From positions 164-38,570 of the forward strand of contig DCGW01000038.1 of assembly GCA_002315335.1 (NCBI GenBank): a DNA stretch of 38,407 bases, given 5' to 3'. Positions 8,259 to 18,707 of this stretch are shown in pieces. Under the pieces are notes generated by a model that had not been told where the DNA came from, did no database searches, and was given only the letters and a program-made list of their open reading frames with translations. The translations under genes and the position numbers were made by a program. The DNA is from Firmicutes bacterium UBA1768 (lineage in GTDB: Bacteria > Bacillota > Clostridia > Peptostreptococcales > Anaerovoracaceae). The stretch's first letter is position 1; each line of letters starts with the position of its first letter.

Positions 8259-9257
8259 CTAGTATTTTTTCTTTTTCTTTGGCTGCTGATTTTTTGCTTT
8301 TGCGTCTTTCATTTTTTCCAGCTCTGCTTCTGTATAGAAGTCGCTGTAATCATCAACGCTTTCATAGCCTTCTGCACTGTAGTCAAAGGCTTCCCAATCA
8401 CTTTCTTCAACAACCGCATTCTTAGAATGTTTTTCTTCTGCTTTTACGTTTTCTTTTGCGCCAGCTTTGCTATTGTTTGAGCTTGTGCCCTTTTTCTTCG
8501 GCTGAGCCTCAGGGAAGAGCTCCGGATGCTCTCTCTCATACTGTCTTCTTTCATCATCAAGCCTTTTTTGTTCAGCTTTTTCTGCTTCGCGCTTTATTCT
8601 GTCTTTCTTAATTTTAGACATAACAAATCTCTGCTGAATACACATATAGAGGGTTCCAACGAACCAATATAATGTAAGACCTGCCGGGAATGAACGACCC
8701 CACCATACAATCATAAGAGGGAAGATGTATGCTAACACCTTCATGGAGTTGCCGTTCTGCGGTGTGGCAGAAGCAGTAATTTTATAAGAAAAATAAGTTG
8801 TTATGCCGGCCAAAATAGGAAGTATCCACTTGTCCGGCTGACTGAGATCCTGAATCCATAAGAAAGATTCATGGATAGACAAAATCTTGTCTGGGTCTGA
8901 AATGTACATCAGAGGATTTCTGAGTACCGCAAAGAGACCGAACAGAATAGGCATCTGAATTAATAAAGGCAAACAACCTTTTGCAGGATTTATTCCTTCC
9001 TGCTGATAGAATTCCATGACTCTCTGGTTGTATTTTTCCTTATCGCTGCCGCATTCCTTCTGAATTTGCTGCATTTTTGGCTGCATCTCAGACATCATCG
9101 CAGACTGTTTCATCTGTGAATTATAAAGTGGGAAAAGAATAGTTCTTACTATAAGAGTAAAGATAATTATTGCAATTCCGTAGACTCCTACTAAATCGTA
9201 AAGCCAAAAGAGAAGGTAAGCTAACGGTTTAGCTAAAATGGACAATGCTTTGTACAT
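8259..9257 (-). CDS. yidC: Membrane protein insertase YidC/OxaA
   Basis: 332 aa. The YidC core has a first membrane helix VYGIAIIIFTLIVRTILFPLY carrying the conserved hydrophilic-groove arginine, the coiled-coil hairpin QKECGSDKEKYNQRVMEFYQQEGINPAKGCLPLLIQMPI, and three further membrane segments ending near residue 215. It inserts membrane proteins alone or with SecYEG. There is no N-terminal lipobox cysteine, unlike Bacillus SpoIIIJ. The C-terminal tail of about 115 residues is long and charged and ends in a lysine cluster (QQPKKKKKY), a feature known to contact ribosomes in some family members. Start ATG with GGAGG upstream. It lies in the usual place between yidD and jag. Confidence 0.96.
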   Translation of the reverse strand: MYKALSILAKPLAYLLFWLYDLVGVYGIAIIIFTLIVRTILFPLYNSQMKQSAMMSEMQPKMQQIQKECGSDKEKYNQRVMEFYQQEGINPAKGCLPLLIQMPILFGLFAVLRNPLMYISDPDKILSIHESFLWIQDLSQPDKWILPILAGITTYFSYKITASATPQNGNSMKVLAYIFPLMIVWWGRSFPAGLTLYWFVGTLYMCIQQRFVMSKIKKDRIKREAEKAEQKRLDDERRQYEREHPELFPEAQPKKKGTSSNNSKAGAKENVKAEEKHSKNAVVEESDWEAFDYSAEGYESVDDYSDFYTEAELEKMKDAKAKNQQPKKKKKY

Positions 9258-9272
9258 TAATTTCCTCCAGTT

Positions 9273-9482
9273 TTATTTTAATGGATCATATCCACCCGGA
9301 TTAAACGGATGACACTTTGATATCCTTTTTATTCCTAACCATGTTCCTTTTAACGCACCATACTTCCTTACAGCCTGGATAAAATATTCCGAGCAGGTAG
9401 GATAAAACCTGCAGGTTTTAGGAAAAAGAGGTGATATGAAAACCTGGTAAAATCTTACAATTCCTATTAAAAGATGTTTCAT
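9273..9482 (-). CDS. yidD: Membrane protein insertion efficiency factor YidD
   Basis: 69 aa, the usual size. It contains the family signature: [33 protein letters not shown], followed by [17 protein letters not shown], including the conserved cysteines and the [10 protein letters not shown] end. YidD is a small membrane-associated protein with an amphipathic helix that helps YidC-dependent insertion. The start codon is only 2 nt after the rnpA stop, so the genes are translated as a coupled block. Confidence 0.95.
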   Translation of the reverse strand: MKHLLIGIVRFYQVFISPLFPKTCRFYPTCSEYFIQAVRKYGALKGTWLGIKRISKCHPFNPGGYDPLK

Positions 9483-9484
9483 AA

Positions 9485-9835
9485 TTATACCTTAATATTT
9501 TCTTCAATCAATTTTGCTCTTTTTAATGCGTTAATGAGAGATTTTCTTACCTGCACTAAGGATGCATCATTTATAGTATTTCTTGCGATGATAACAATAT
9601 CGATGCCTGTTTGAATTTCTTCTCTGATATTTCGGTAAGACTCTTTCATAAGCCGTCTGGCTCTGTTTCTCTGAACACTCTTGCCTACTTTTTTGCTTGC
9701 AAGAAAAGCCGTTCTAGTGTAATCCAAATGGTTATCTCTATAAAAAACAACCACATATTTGTCTCCGAGAGACTTTCCTCTGCTGTATATTGCAGAGAAA
9801 TCTTTGTTTTTTCTTAAGACCTCCGGTCTTCTCAT
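9485..9835 (-). CDS. rnpA: Ribonuclease P protein component
   Basis: 116 aa. The RNR signature [20 protein letters not shown] is complete, and the N-terminal [27 protein letters not shown] matches the family. RnpA binds the catalytic RNase P RNA and helps it process tRNA 5' ends. The ATG is preceded by AAAAAGGAGA. An attenuator-like hairpin lies between rpmH and this gene, which would lower rnpA output relative to L34, as is usual for this pair. Confidence 0.96.
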   Translation of the reverse strand: MRRPEVLRKNKDFSAIYSRGKSLGDKYVVVFYRDNHLDYTRTAFLASKKVGKSVQRNRARRLMKESYRNIREEIQTGIDIVIIARNTINDASLVQVRKSLINALKRAKLIEENIKV

Positions 9836-9875
9836 TTTTTTCTCCTTTTTCCTGACTCAGGATATGTAAAGACTT

Positions 9876-9902
9876 AAACAAAAAGACCACTTACGCGGCC
9901 TT
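9876..9902 (-). terminator. Attenuator hairpin between rpmH and rnpA
   Basis: Reading the minus strand, AAGGCCGC and GTGGTCTT pair over 8 bp (two G-U pairs) around the stable GNRA-type loop GTAA, followed by TTTTTG. The first arm overlaps the rpmH stop codon. Partial termination here would set the ratio of L34 to RnpA. Confidence 0.65.
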
Positions 9903-10035
9903 ATGCTGTTAACTTTTTTCTTCCTCTGAGTCTTCTTCTCTTTAAAACATTTCTACCGTTTTTAGAACTCATTCTTTTTCTGAAGCCATGCTCCACTTTT
10001 CTCTGTCTTTTCTTAGGCTGGTATGTTCTTTTCAA
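9901..10035 (-). CDS. rpmH: Ribosomal protein L34
   Basis: 44 aa, found by reading the minus strand: [43 protein letters not shown] after the start. This matches the very basic L34 family end to end. The start is TTG (complement of 10033-10035), fixed by AAGGAGGTG 8 nt upstream. L34 is a small protein of the 50S subunit. It is the first gene of the rpmH-rnpA-yidD-yidC-jag-mnmE operon and has a consensus promoter upstream. Confidence 0.97.
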   Translation of the reverse strand: MKRTYQPKKRQRKVEHGFRKRMSSKNGRNVLKRRRLRGRKKLTA

Positions 10036-10102
10036 AGCTGATACACCTCCTTATTATAAGATATCTATTTTCTTATGATTGTTCAAAAAACACATCTCTA
10101 TG

Positions 10103-10131
10103 ATTATACAATTACATAAAAACAGTGTCAA
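10103..10131 (-). promoter_or_regulatory. Consensus sigma-A promoter of the rpmH operon
   Basis: On the minus strand, TTGACA (complement of 10126-10131), exactly 17 bp, then TATAAT (complement of 10103-10108). Both hexamers and the spacing are consensus, in keeping with the high output needed for L34. Confidence 0.85.
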
Positions 10132-10178
10132 TGGTTTTTTGCCTGATATTCTAACGATTTTAGACACATTTGAACCGC

Positions 10179-10325
10179 AAAAAAAATTTTTTTTAACCCA
10201 AAAACACATGCTGAACAACTTGTTGATATGTTAAAAAAGATTATACACAAGGTGTTGATAATTTATCTAATAATTCAAATTTTAACCATCGTATTGTGGA
10301 TAATTTTTGTGTTGTCTGTGGATAA
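10179..10325. other. oriC: oriC, upstream part: DnaA-box cluster
   Basis: The rpmH-dnaA gap (10036-10429) holds DnaA boxes at 10241-10249 (TTATACACA, plus), 10253-10261 (TTATCAACA on minus), 10295-10303 and 10317-10325 (both TTATCCACA on minus, perfect). A weaker box is at 10221-10229. Left of them is a 16-bp palindrome of eight A then eight T (10179-10194). The position between rpmH and dnaA, where gene orientation flips, fits the origin of Bacillota. These boxes likely load DnaA and autoregulate dnaA. The remainder of the gap holds the rpmH promoter and AT-rich DNA. Confidence 0.85.
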
Positions 10326-10328
10326 ACA

Positions 10329-10358
10329 TTGTGTTAATATTACATTATCAAATATAAC
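10329..10358 (+). promoter_or_regulatory. Possible dnaA promoter
   Basis: TTGTGT (10329-10334), 18 bp, then TATAAC (10353-10358), directly after the perfect DnaA boxes. Bound DnaA would abut the -35, consistent with autorepression. The hexamers are not strong, so other AT-rich sites in this stretch are possible. Confidence 0.4.
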
Positions 10359-10429
10359 TATACATTACTCATAAAACCATTCTGTGATAAAAGTAAATTT
10401 AATTATACATTAATAACCGGTGAAAATCT

Positions 10430-11746
10430 ATGGAAAATATGAACGAAATTTGGAAAAAAACCTTGGCATTATTAAAGGAAGATGTTGCAGAAGCTCCTTT
10501 TTCTTCCTTTTTGGAACCGCTTAAACCGATTTCTCTTAATCTTCAGGAAAAAACCTTAGTTCTTCAGACTCAAAATGAGTACCATATTGAAAGAATCAAC
10601 GCCAGATACAAAAGCGTAATCGAAGCAATTTTAAGAGAAACCAGCGGACAGGAAATAATATGCAAGCTGGTCCTTCCAGAAAAAACTTCAAAAAAAGAAA
10701 ATGAAAAAAAGGATAGAAATAATACGCTTATTTCAAAATATACCTTTGAAAACTTCGTAATAGGAAAATCAAACTACTATGCTCATGCTGCATCCAACGT
10801 AGTTGCAAGAGCACCGGGAAAGGTTTACAATCCTCTTGTTATTTACGGAGGTGCGGGTCTTGGTAAAACTCACCTTGCAGTAGCAATAGGAAATCAGATT
10901 GTAAGTGACAATCCTCTTATGAATGTAATATATGTTCCTTCCGAAACCTTTATGAATGAGATGATTAATTCCATAAGAAAAGGAACTATGGAAAAATTCA
11001 GGGACACATATCGAAAAATTGACGTTTTAATAATAGACGATATTCAGTTTTTTTCAAACAAAGAGGGCGTTCAGGAGGAATTTTTCCATACGTTTGAAGA
11101 GCTTTTCAGACAGAATAAACAAATTATCATCACAAGTGATAAAAAGCCAGACGAATTACAAAACTTCGATGAAAGACTTAAAACACGTTTTGTGTGGTCA
11201 CTTATTGCAGATATTACTTCGCCTGATATAGAAACAAGAAATGCTATTCTTCTTAAAAAGGCAGAAGAATTGGGCTTAGAGCTCAATGATGACCTAAAAG
11301 AAGTAATTAACTATATTGCAGAAAAGGTTCAGTTTAACGTAAGAGAACTTGAAGGCGCACTTACCAGAGTAATTGCACTTTCAAAGGTTGATAATAAACC
11401 TATTAACTTAAGCTCTGCAAAAGGATGGCTTAAAAACATTTATGTAGGCACAGATGAAAAAGAAATTACTATAGATACTATAAAAAAAGCTGTTTGTGAA
11501 CACTTCTCCATCACAGAAGAAGACCTTATTTCATCTGGAAGAACCAGAAATCTTGCTTATCCAAGACAAATTGCCATGTATCTCAGCAGACAATTTACAA
11601 AAAAATCACTTCCAAAAATAGGTGAAGAGTTCGACAGAGATCATACAACCGTAATGCATGCTTATTCTAAGATTGAAGCTGATATGAAGGTAAACGAAAG
11701 TCTTCATAATATAGTAATGCAAATAATAGAAAAAATAAAAAATTAA
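10430..11746 (+). CDS. dnaA: Chromosomal replication initiator DnaA
   Basis: 438 aa, a little short because the linker (domain II) is small. Domain I is about 1-75. A lysine/glutamate-rich linker (about 84-98) leads into the AAA+ domain beginning YTFENFVIGKSN: Walker A GGAGLGKTH (140-148), Walker B VLIIDDIQFF, and the sensor region SLIADI. Domain IV carries the DnaA-box binding signature DRDHTTVMHAYSKI. It opens oriC and loads the helicase. The ATG is preceded by GGTGA, a modest ribosome binding site. DnaA boxes lie on both sides of the gene, so it is embedded in a bipartite origin. Confidence 0.98.
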   Translation: MENMNEIWKKTLALLKEDVAEAPFSSFLEPLKPISLNLQEKTLVLQTQNEYHIERINARYKSVIEAILRETSGQEIICKLVLPEKTSKKENEKKDRNNTLISKYTFENFVIGKSNYYAHAASNVVARAPGKVYNPLVIYGGAGLGKTHLAVAIGNQIVSDNPLMNVIYVPSETFMNEMINSIRKGTMEKFRDTYRKIDVLIIDDIQFFSNKEGVQEEFFHTFEELFRQNKQIIITSDKKPDELQNFDERLKTRFVWSLIADITSPDIETRNAILLKKAEELGLELNDDLKEVINYIAEKVQFNVRELEGALTRVIALSKVDNKPINLSSAKGWLKNIYVGTDEKEITIDTIKKAVCEHFSITEEDLISSGRTRNLAYPRQIAMYLSRQFTKKSLPKIGEEFDRDHTTVMHAYSKIEADMKVNESLHNIVMQIIEKIKN

Positions 11747-11748
11747 TG

Positions 11749-11886
11749 TTATCAACACCTCTGTGGATTAATGTGGATAAAAAACTTTAGTTTTCCACAA
11801 GCTTATTAACATATAAAAACATTAAAAATTAAAGGATAAAAGCACTTATTAACAAATCCACAGGCCCCTACTACTACTATTACTAT
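11749..11886 (+). other. oriC: oriC, downstream part: DnaA boxes, GC spacer and DnaA-trio
   Basis: The dnaA-dnaN gap holds DnaA-box-like sites at 11749-11757 (TTATCAACA), 11762-11770 and 11772-11780 (TGTGGATAA on plus, perfect box on minus), 11791-11799 (TTTTCCACA), 11846-11854 (TTATTAACA) and 11854-11862 (AAATCCACA). The last is followed by GGCCCC (11863-11868) and then triplets TAC TAC TAC TAT TAC TAT (11869-11886), running into AT-only DNA. Box, GC-rich spacer and trio repeats is the unwinding module described for Bacillus subtilis, where DnaA is handed from duplex boxes to single strands. This is therefore the likely melting site. Confidence 0.85.
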
Positions 11887-11914
11887 ATAATTAATTAAAC
11901 AAAAAGGAGAAAAA

Positions 11915-13021
11915 ATGAAATTTATCTGTTCTCAGCCAGTGCTAAACAAAGCCTTAAACACAGTTCAAAAAGCAATAACAAACAGAACAACTATTCCTAT
12001 TTTAAAAGGAATATTGATTGAAACAACAGAAAATAACACAATAAAGCTTACAGCTACAGATTCTGAAATATGTATTGAAAAAGAATTTGAATGCAAAGTA
12101 GAAAAACCAGGAAGTCTGGTAGTTTCTGCAAGACTTTTTACAGAAATGATAAGAAAGCTTCCAGCAGATGACGTTATTATTGAAAATTCAGATGGAATAA
12201 TAAATATTGAATGTAAAAAATACAAGTCTTCTGTTGTAGCTCTGTCTTCTGAGGAATTTCCTTCAATCAACGCTGTAGAAGAGAATAACAAGCTTAATTT
12301 CAATAAAGAAGATTTCAGAAATCTTATCAGAAAAACTTCATTTGCTGCAAGTACAGACGAAGCAAGAGGTGTTTTAACAGGAGTTTTAGTTAAGATAAAT
12401 GAAGGACTTTTAACTATGGCTGCTATTGACGGCTTCAGAGTTGCTATTGCATCGGTCAAAAAAGACTTTGGTTTTAATTGTCAGATTGTTATTGCTGCAA
12501 AAATACTTAATGACATAAATAAAATTCTTGCAGAAGAGGAAGAAGAGGAATTTACTTTTATAATTGGCGAAAAGAATGCAGTTTTCATTATAGGAACTAC
12601 TAAAATTACTTTAAGACTTCTTGAAGGACAGTTTATTGACTATGAGGCACTGCTTCCAAAAACTTTTACTACAGAAATAACCTTAAACAGATCTGAATTA
12701 ATCAGTGTTATGGATAGAGCCTCTCTTGTTGCAAGAGAAGGAAATATTAATAACCTGGTAAAAGTATCGGCTTCAAAGGCAGATAATCTTATTACAGTTT
12801 CCACAAGATCAGATGCAGGCAAAATTATAGAAGATATGGCAGCAGATATTGAAGGAAATGAAATAGAAATAGGCTTTAATTCAAAATATCTTATTGATGT
12901 TATGAAGGTTATTGATGACGATGCTATTACTATAAGAATGAATTCAAGCGTTCAACCATGTATGATAAAAAGTGTAGAGGATGACGGAAGTGAATATATG
13001 GTACTTCCTGTAAGAATATAG
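11915..13021 (+). CDS. dnaN: DNA polymerase III beta sliding clamp
   Basis: 368 aa, normal length, with three clamp-fold domains of about 120 residues. The start MKFICSQPVLNKALNTVQKAITNRTTIPILKGILIE and the C-terminal end VQPCMIKSVEDDGSEYMVLPVRI are typical, the end matching the conserved peptide-binding pocket region. The ring tethers polymerase and other proteins to DNA. AAGGAG precedes the ATG, just past the DnaA-trio. The gene ends 29 nt before recF; the S4-domain gene (rlbA/yaaA) often found between them is missing. Confidence 0.97.
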   Translation: MKFICSQPVLNKALNTVQKAITNRTTIPILKGILIETTENNTIKLTATDSEICIEKEFECKVEKPGSLVVSARLFTEMIRKLPADDVIIENSDGIINIECKKYKSSVVALSSEEFPSINAVEENNKLNFNKEDFRNLIRKTSFAASTDEARGVLTGVLVKINEGLLTMAAIDGFRVAIASVKKDFGFNCQIVIAAKILNDINKILAEEEEEEFTFIIGEKNAVFIIGTTKITLRLLEGQFIDYEALLPKTFTTEITLNRSELISVMDRASLVAREGNINNLVKVSASKADNLITVSTRSDAGKIIEDMAADIEGNEIEIGFNSKYLIDVMKVIDDDAITIRMNSSVQPCMIKSVEDDGSEYMVLPVRI

Positions 13022-13050
13022 CTTGCTGCTCATAAGCCGGTGAATAAAAA

Positions 13051-14148
13051 ATGTACTTCAAGGAAGCAGAAATAAAGAATTTCAGAAACTATTCCTACTG
13101 CAAAGAAAGCTTTCATCCGGAAATAAATATTTTTATAGGTGAAAACGGACAGGGAAAAACAAGCTTAGCAGAGGCTTTATATGTTATGTGTCTCGGCAGG
13201 TCATTTCGTACTTCAAAAGATAAGGAAATGATAAAATTCGGGGAAGAAGCTGCCGTAATAAAGACCGTTGTATGGAAGAATGAAAGAAACATAAAAACAG
13301 ACCTTATTATTTCTCATACAGATAAAAAGAAAGTAAAAATAAACGGAAGCCAGAAAAGTATAAGAAATCTTTCAGACAATATAAATATTGTATCCTTTTC
13401 TCCTGAAGATTTGAAAATTGTTAAAGATGATCCTGATAAGAGGAGAAGATTTCTTAACAGAGAAATATGTCAGGTAAATATTTCTTACTATGAAGCACTT
13501 GCCGGTTATACTAAGGTTCTTTCTCAACGAAATTCACTTCTTAAAAGCGAAAAAGTAAGTTCTTCTCTGTTAGACGTATGGGACGAAGAGTTAATAAAAT
13601 ACGGATCAAAAATTATCAGAGAAAGAAACCGATTTATTAAAAGACTTTCTCAAATAAGCTCAGCTATTCATAACGATATTTCTAATGGAAAAGAAGTACT
13701 TGAAATAGAATATGATAGCTATATTAGCTTTGATGAAATTTCTGCGTTAGAAGAATTTTTCAGAAAAAAATTGTTGGAAAACAGAAAAATTGATTTGATA
13801 AGAAAAACTACTTCTACAGGACCACATAAAGATGATTTAAAAATATCAATTAATGGAATTGATGCAAGAAAATTTGGTTCACAGGGACAACAAAGAACAG
13901 CTGCTCTTTCATTAAAATTAGCTGAAATCAGACTGATGGAAGAGGAAAGTGGAGAAACTCCTGTGTTAATATTGGACGATGTGCTTTCTGAGCTTGATAA
14001 TAACCGTCAACACTATTTGATTGAGTCACTGAAGGGGGTTCAGATTTTCCTTACATCTACCAATATAAGCCCTGAAATAGCCGATAAATTCAAAGAAAAA
14101 TATGTTTTTGAAATATTTGAAGGAAACATTACAAAAAGGCTCGAATGA
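13051..14148 (+). CDS. recF: DNA replication and repair protein RecF
   Basis: 365 aa, normal length. An SMC-like ATPase with Walker A in FIGENGQGKTSLAEALY (about 28-44), the ABC-type signature region STGPHKDDLKISINGIDARKFGSQGQQRTAALSLKLAEI and Walker B VLILDDVLSELDNNR. RecF helps load RecA on gapped DNA. The ATG is preceded by GGTGA, the same kind of modest site as dnaA. The stop codon lies inside the terminator hairpin that follows, and the gyrB promoter starts right there. Confidence 0.96.
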   Translation: MYFKEAEIKNFRNYSYCKESFHPEINIFIGENGQGKTSLAEALYVMCLGRSFRTSKDKEMIKFGEEAAVIKTVVWKNERNIKTDLIISHTDKKKVKINGSQKSIRNLSDNINIVSFSPEDLKIVKDDPDKRRRFLNREICQVNISYYEALAGYTKVLSQRNSLLKSEKVSSSLLDVWDEELIKYGSKIIRERNRFIKRLSQISSAIHNDISNGKEVLEIEYDSYISFDEISALEEFFRKKLLENRKIDLIRKTTSTGPHKDDLKISINGIDARKFGSQGQQRTAALSLKLAEIRLMEEESGETPVLILDDVLSELDNNRQHYLIESLKGVQIFLTSTNISPEIADKFKEKYVFEIFEGNITKRLE

Positions 14149-14167
14149 TTGAAATTTCGAGTCTTTT
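14134..14167 (+). terminator. recF terminator, overlapping the gyrB promoter
   Basis: AAAAGGCTCGAA (14134-14145) and TTCGAGTCTTTT (14156-14167) form a 12-bp stem with one G-U pair and a 10-nt loop; a TTTTGTGTT tail follows. The recF stop codon TGA is at the top of the loop, and the gyrB -35 box begins in the loop. Confidence 0.7.
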
Positions 14168-14177
14168 GTGTTATAAT
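14149..14177 (+). promoter_or_regulatory. gyrB-gyrA promoter
   Basis: TTGAAA (14149-14154), exactly 17 bp, then TATAAT (14172-14177). The -35 starts in the terminator loop of recF. The transcript would have a leader of about 105 nt before the TTG start of gyrB. Confidence 0.75.
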
Positions 14178-14251
14178 TGTATGGTTTAAGAAACAATAAA
14201 AAAGTGAAAAAAATAATCAAAAAAACATTTAAACGATGTAATATTTTTTAA

Positions 14252-16207
<1,956 letters not shown>

Positions 16208-16224
16208 GAAAGGAGGGCAAATCA

Positions 16225-18690
16225 ATGGATTATATGGAAGATCACAGAATGATAGAAAGCGAAATCAATAAGGAGATGAAAGACTCCTATATTGACTATG
16301 CGATGAGTGTAATCGTAGGAAGAGCCCTTCCTGATGTAAGAGACGGCTTAAAACCGGTTCACAGAAGAATCCTTTACGGAATGAGCCAGCTCGGCGTTAC
16401 TCCGGACAAGCCTCATAAAAAATCGGCGAGAATTGTCGGTGAGGTAATGGGTAAATTCCACCCGCACGGCGATAGTTCTATTTATGACGCTATGGTAAGA
16501 CTCGCCCAGCCTTTCAATATCAGATATATGCTGGTAGATGGCCACGGAAACTTTGGTTCCGTTGACGGTGACGGCGCAGCTGCTATGCGTTATACAGAAG
16601 CAAGAATGACTCCATTATCTCTGCAGATGCTGAGAGATATTGAAAAAGAAACCGTAGATTTTATGGATAATTTTGATGGTGAAGAGCAGGAGCCTGTTGT
16701 ACTTCCATCAAGATTCCCTAATCTTCTTGTTAACGGCTCAAACGGTATTGCTGTCGGCATGGCCACTTCAATTCCACCACATAATCTGGGAGAGGTTATT
16801 GACGGAACGGTTAAGCTTATTGACGAGCCTGATGCAGATGTTAATGACATTATCAAGCTCATAAAAGGACCAGATTTTCCAACCGGAGCAACAATTGTCG
16901 GAAAAAGCGGAATAAAAGAGGCTTATCGTACCGGCCAGGGCAAGGTTATTGTAAGGTCTGAAGCAGAAATAGAAATACTTAATAACAATAAGTCTCAGAT
17001 AATAATTACTGAAATTCCTTATCAGGTTAATAAAGCAAGGCTCATAGAAAAAATGGCTGAGCTTGTCAAAAACAAGGTTATTGATGGTATTACGGCTATA
17101 CGTGATGAATCAAACCGAAAGGGTATGAGAATAGTTGTTGAGATAAAGAGAGATATTAATCCTCAGATAGTTCTCAACAGGCTTTACAAGCACACTCAGC
17201 TGCAGGATACTGTCAGCATGATAATGCTGGCGATTGTGGATGGGAAGCCGAAGGTTCTTAACCTTAAAGAAATCCTCGTTGAATACATTAAGCATCAGAA
17301 GGAAGTTGTTACAAGAAGAACCCGATTTGACCTGAAAAAAGCTGAAGCAAGAGCACATATCTTAGAAGGCTTAAGAATTGCTCTCGACAATATCGACGAA
17401 ATAATTAAAATTATTCGTTCAAGCTACAACGATGCCAAAGAAAAACTGATGGAAAGATTTGGACTTTCTGAAATTCAGGCACAGGCAATTCTCGACATGA
17501 GACTGGCCAGATTACAGGGCTTGGAAAGAGAAAAAATCGAATCCGAATATCAGGAAGTTATGAAAAAAATAGCCTGGTTTAAAAAGGTATTAAGCGACGA
17601 AGCTATACTCATGAACATAATCAAGGAAGAGCTTCTCGAGATAAAGGATAAGTACGGAGACAAGAGAAGAACAAAGATTGTTTCCGGAGATACCGAATTC
17701 GACGAAGAAGAGCTCATAGAGGAAGAAGACGTTGCTATTACTCTCACCCACCTTGGATATATAAAGAGAGTACCGGCCGACACCTATAAAAATCAAAAAC
17801 GGGGAGGCAAAGGAATAACAGGCCTCACAACCAGAGAAAACGACTTTGTCAAGTATATGATAGTCACCTCAACACATGACTACATCATGTTCTTTACAAA
17901 TATGGGTAAGGTTTACAGAACAAAGGCATATGAGCTGACAGAGGCACAGAGAACCTCAAAGGGTACGCCAATAGTAAACTTCCTTAACCTGACAGGCATA
18001 GAAAAGGTAACTGCTATGATTCCTGTTAAGGAATTTACAGACAACGAATACATGGTTTGCATCACAAAGAAGGGCAGAATTAAAAAGACTATGCTTTCGG
18101 AGTTTGATACTTCAAGGAAAAATGGTCTTATAGCTGTAAATCTCAACGACGGAGACAGCCTTGTAAGCATCAAGAGAACTGCCGGAAACAGCGAGCTCGT
18201 AATCGTTACAAAGTACGGCAAGTCAATAACCTTCCACGAAGACGATGTCAGACCAATGGGAAGAATAGCGGCAGGCGTAAAGGCAATCGACCTCGAAGGT
18301 GATGACGAAGTTGTAGGCATGGAAATAAAGAAACCTGATGAAGAGCTTCTTGTAGTTTCAAGCATGGGCTTTGGTAAAAGAACCCAGATGAAAGAATATA
18401 AGGCTCAGAACAGGGGCGGAAAGGGCGTTCTCACTTACGATAAGGCAAAGATAAATAAGACAGGAGTTCTTGTAGGAGCCCTTGCAGTAAAAGAAAACGA
18501 CGAAATAATGCTTATTAATTCAGACGGAATAATAATCCGTATGAAGGCTTCGGAAATTTCAAGGCTCGGAAGAGCTACTCAGGGCGTAAAGGTAATGAGG
18601 GTTAATGAAAATGAGACCATCATTTCTATCGCAAAAATGGAAAATAGCGAAGAAGACGAAGCAAACGAACAGTTAAAACTTGATATTTAA
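16225..18690 (+). CDS. gyrA: DNA gyrase subunit A
   Basis: 821 aa. The catalytic tyrosine is Tyr123 in [11 protein letters not shown]. The quinolone-binding region reads [12 protein letters not shown], with Ser84 and Asp88 at the positions of E. coli Ser83 and Asp87, a quinolone-sensitive type sequence. The C-terminal beta-pinwheel has the GyrA box as QKRGGKG, which separates gyrase from topoisomerase IV (ParC), and a second RGGKG repeat near residue 730. AGGAGGG precedes the ATG 17 nt after the gyrB stop, so gyrBA is one operon. trpS follows with no terminator. Confidence 0.98.
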   Translation: MDYMEDHRMIESEINKEMKDSYIDYAMSVIVGRALPDVRDGLKPVHRRILYGMSQLGVTPDKPHKKSARIVGEVMGKFHPHGDSSIYDAMVRLAQPFNIRYMLVDGHGNFGSVDGDGAAAMRYTEARMTPLSLQMLRDIEKETVDFMDNFDGEEQEPVVLPSRFPNLLVNGSNGIAVGMATSIPPHNLGEVIDGTVKLIDEPDADVNDIIKLIKGPDFPTGATIVGKSGIKEAYRTGQGKVIVRSEAEIEILNNNKSQIIITEIPYQVNKARLIEKMAELVKNKVIDGITAIRDESNRKGMRIVVEIKRDINPQIVLNRLYKHTQLQDTVSMIMLAIVDGKPKVLNLKEILVEYIKHQKEVVTRRTRFDLKKAEARAHILEGLRIALDNIDEIIKIIRSSYNDAKEKLMERFGLSEIQAQAILDMRLARLQGLEREKIESEYQEVMKKIAWFKKVLSDEAILMNIIKEELLEIKDKYGDKRRTKIVSGDTEFDEEELIEEEDVAITLTHLGYIKRVPADTYKNQKRGGKGITGLTTRENDFVKYMIVTSTHDYIMFFTNMGKVYRTKAYELTEAQRTSKGTPIVNFLNLTGIEKVTAMIPVKEFTDNEYMVCITKKGRIKKTMLSEFDTSRKNGLIAVNLNDGDSLVSIKRTAGNSELVIVTKYGKSITFHEDDVRPMGRIAAGVKAIDLEGDDEVVGMEIKKPDEELLVVSSMGFGKRTQMKEYKAQNRGGKGVLTYDKAKINKTGVLVGALAVKENDEIMLINSDGIIIRMKASEISRLGRATQGVKVMRVNENETIISIAKMENSEEDEANEQLKLDI

Positions 18691-18707
18691 GAATAATGGA
18701 GACAAAA

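Noticed and set aside
11965..12459. 164-codon minus-strand frame within dnaN
   Set aside because: Shadow frame caused by the AT-rich codon use of dnaN; no ribosome site or domain.
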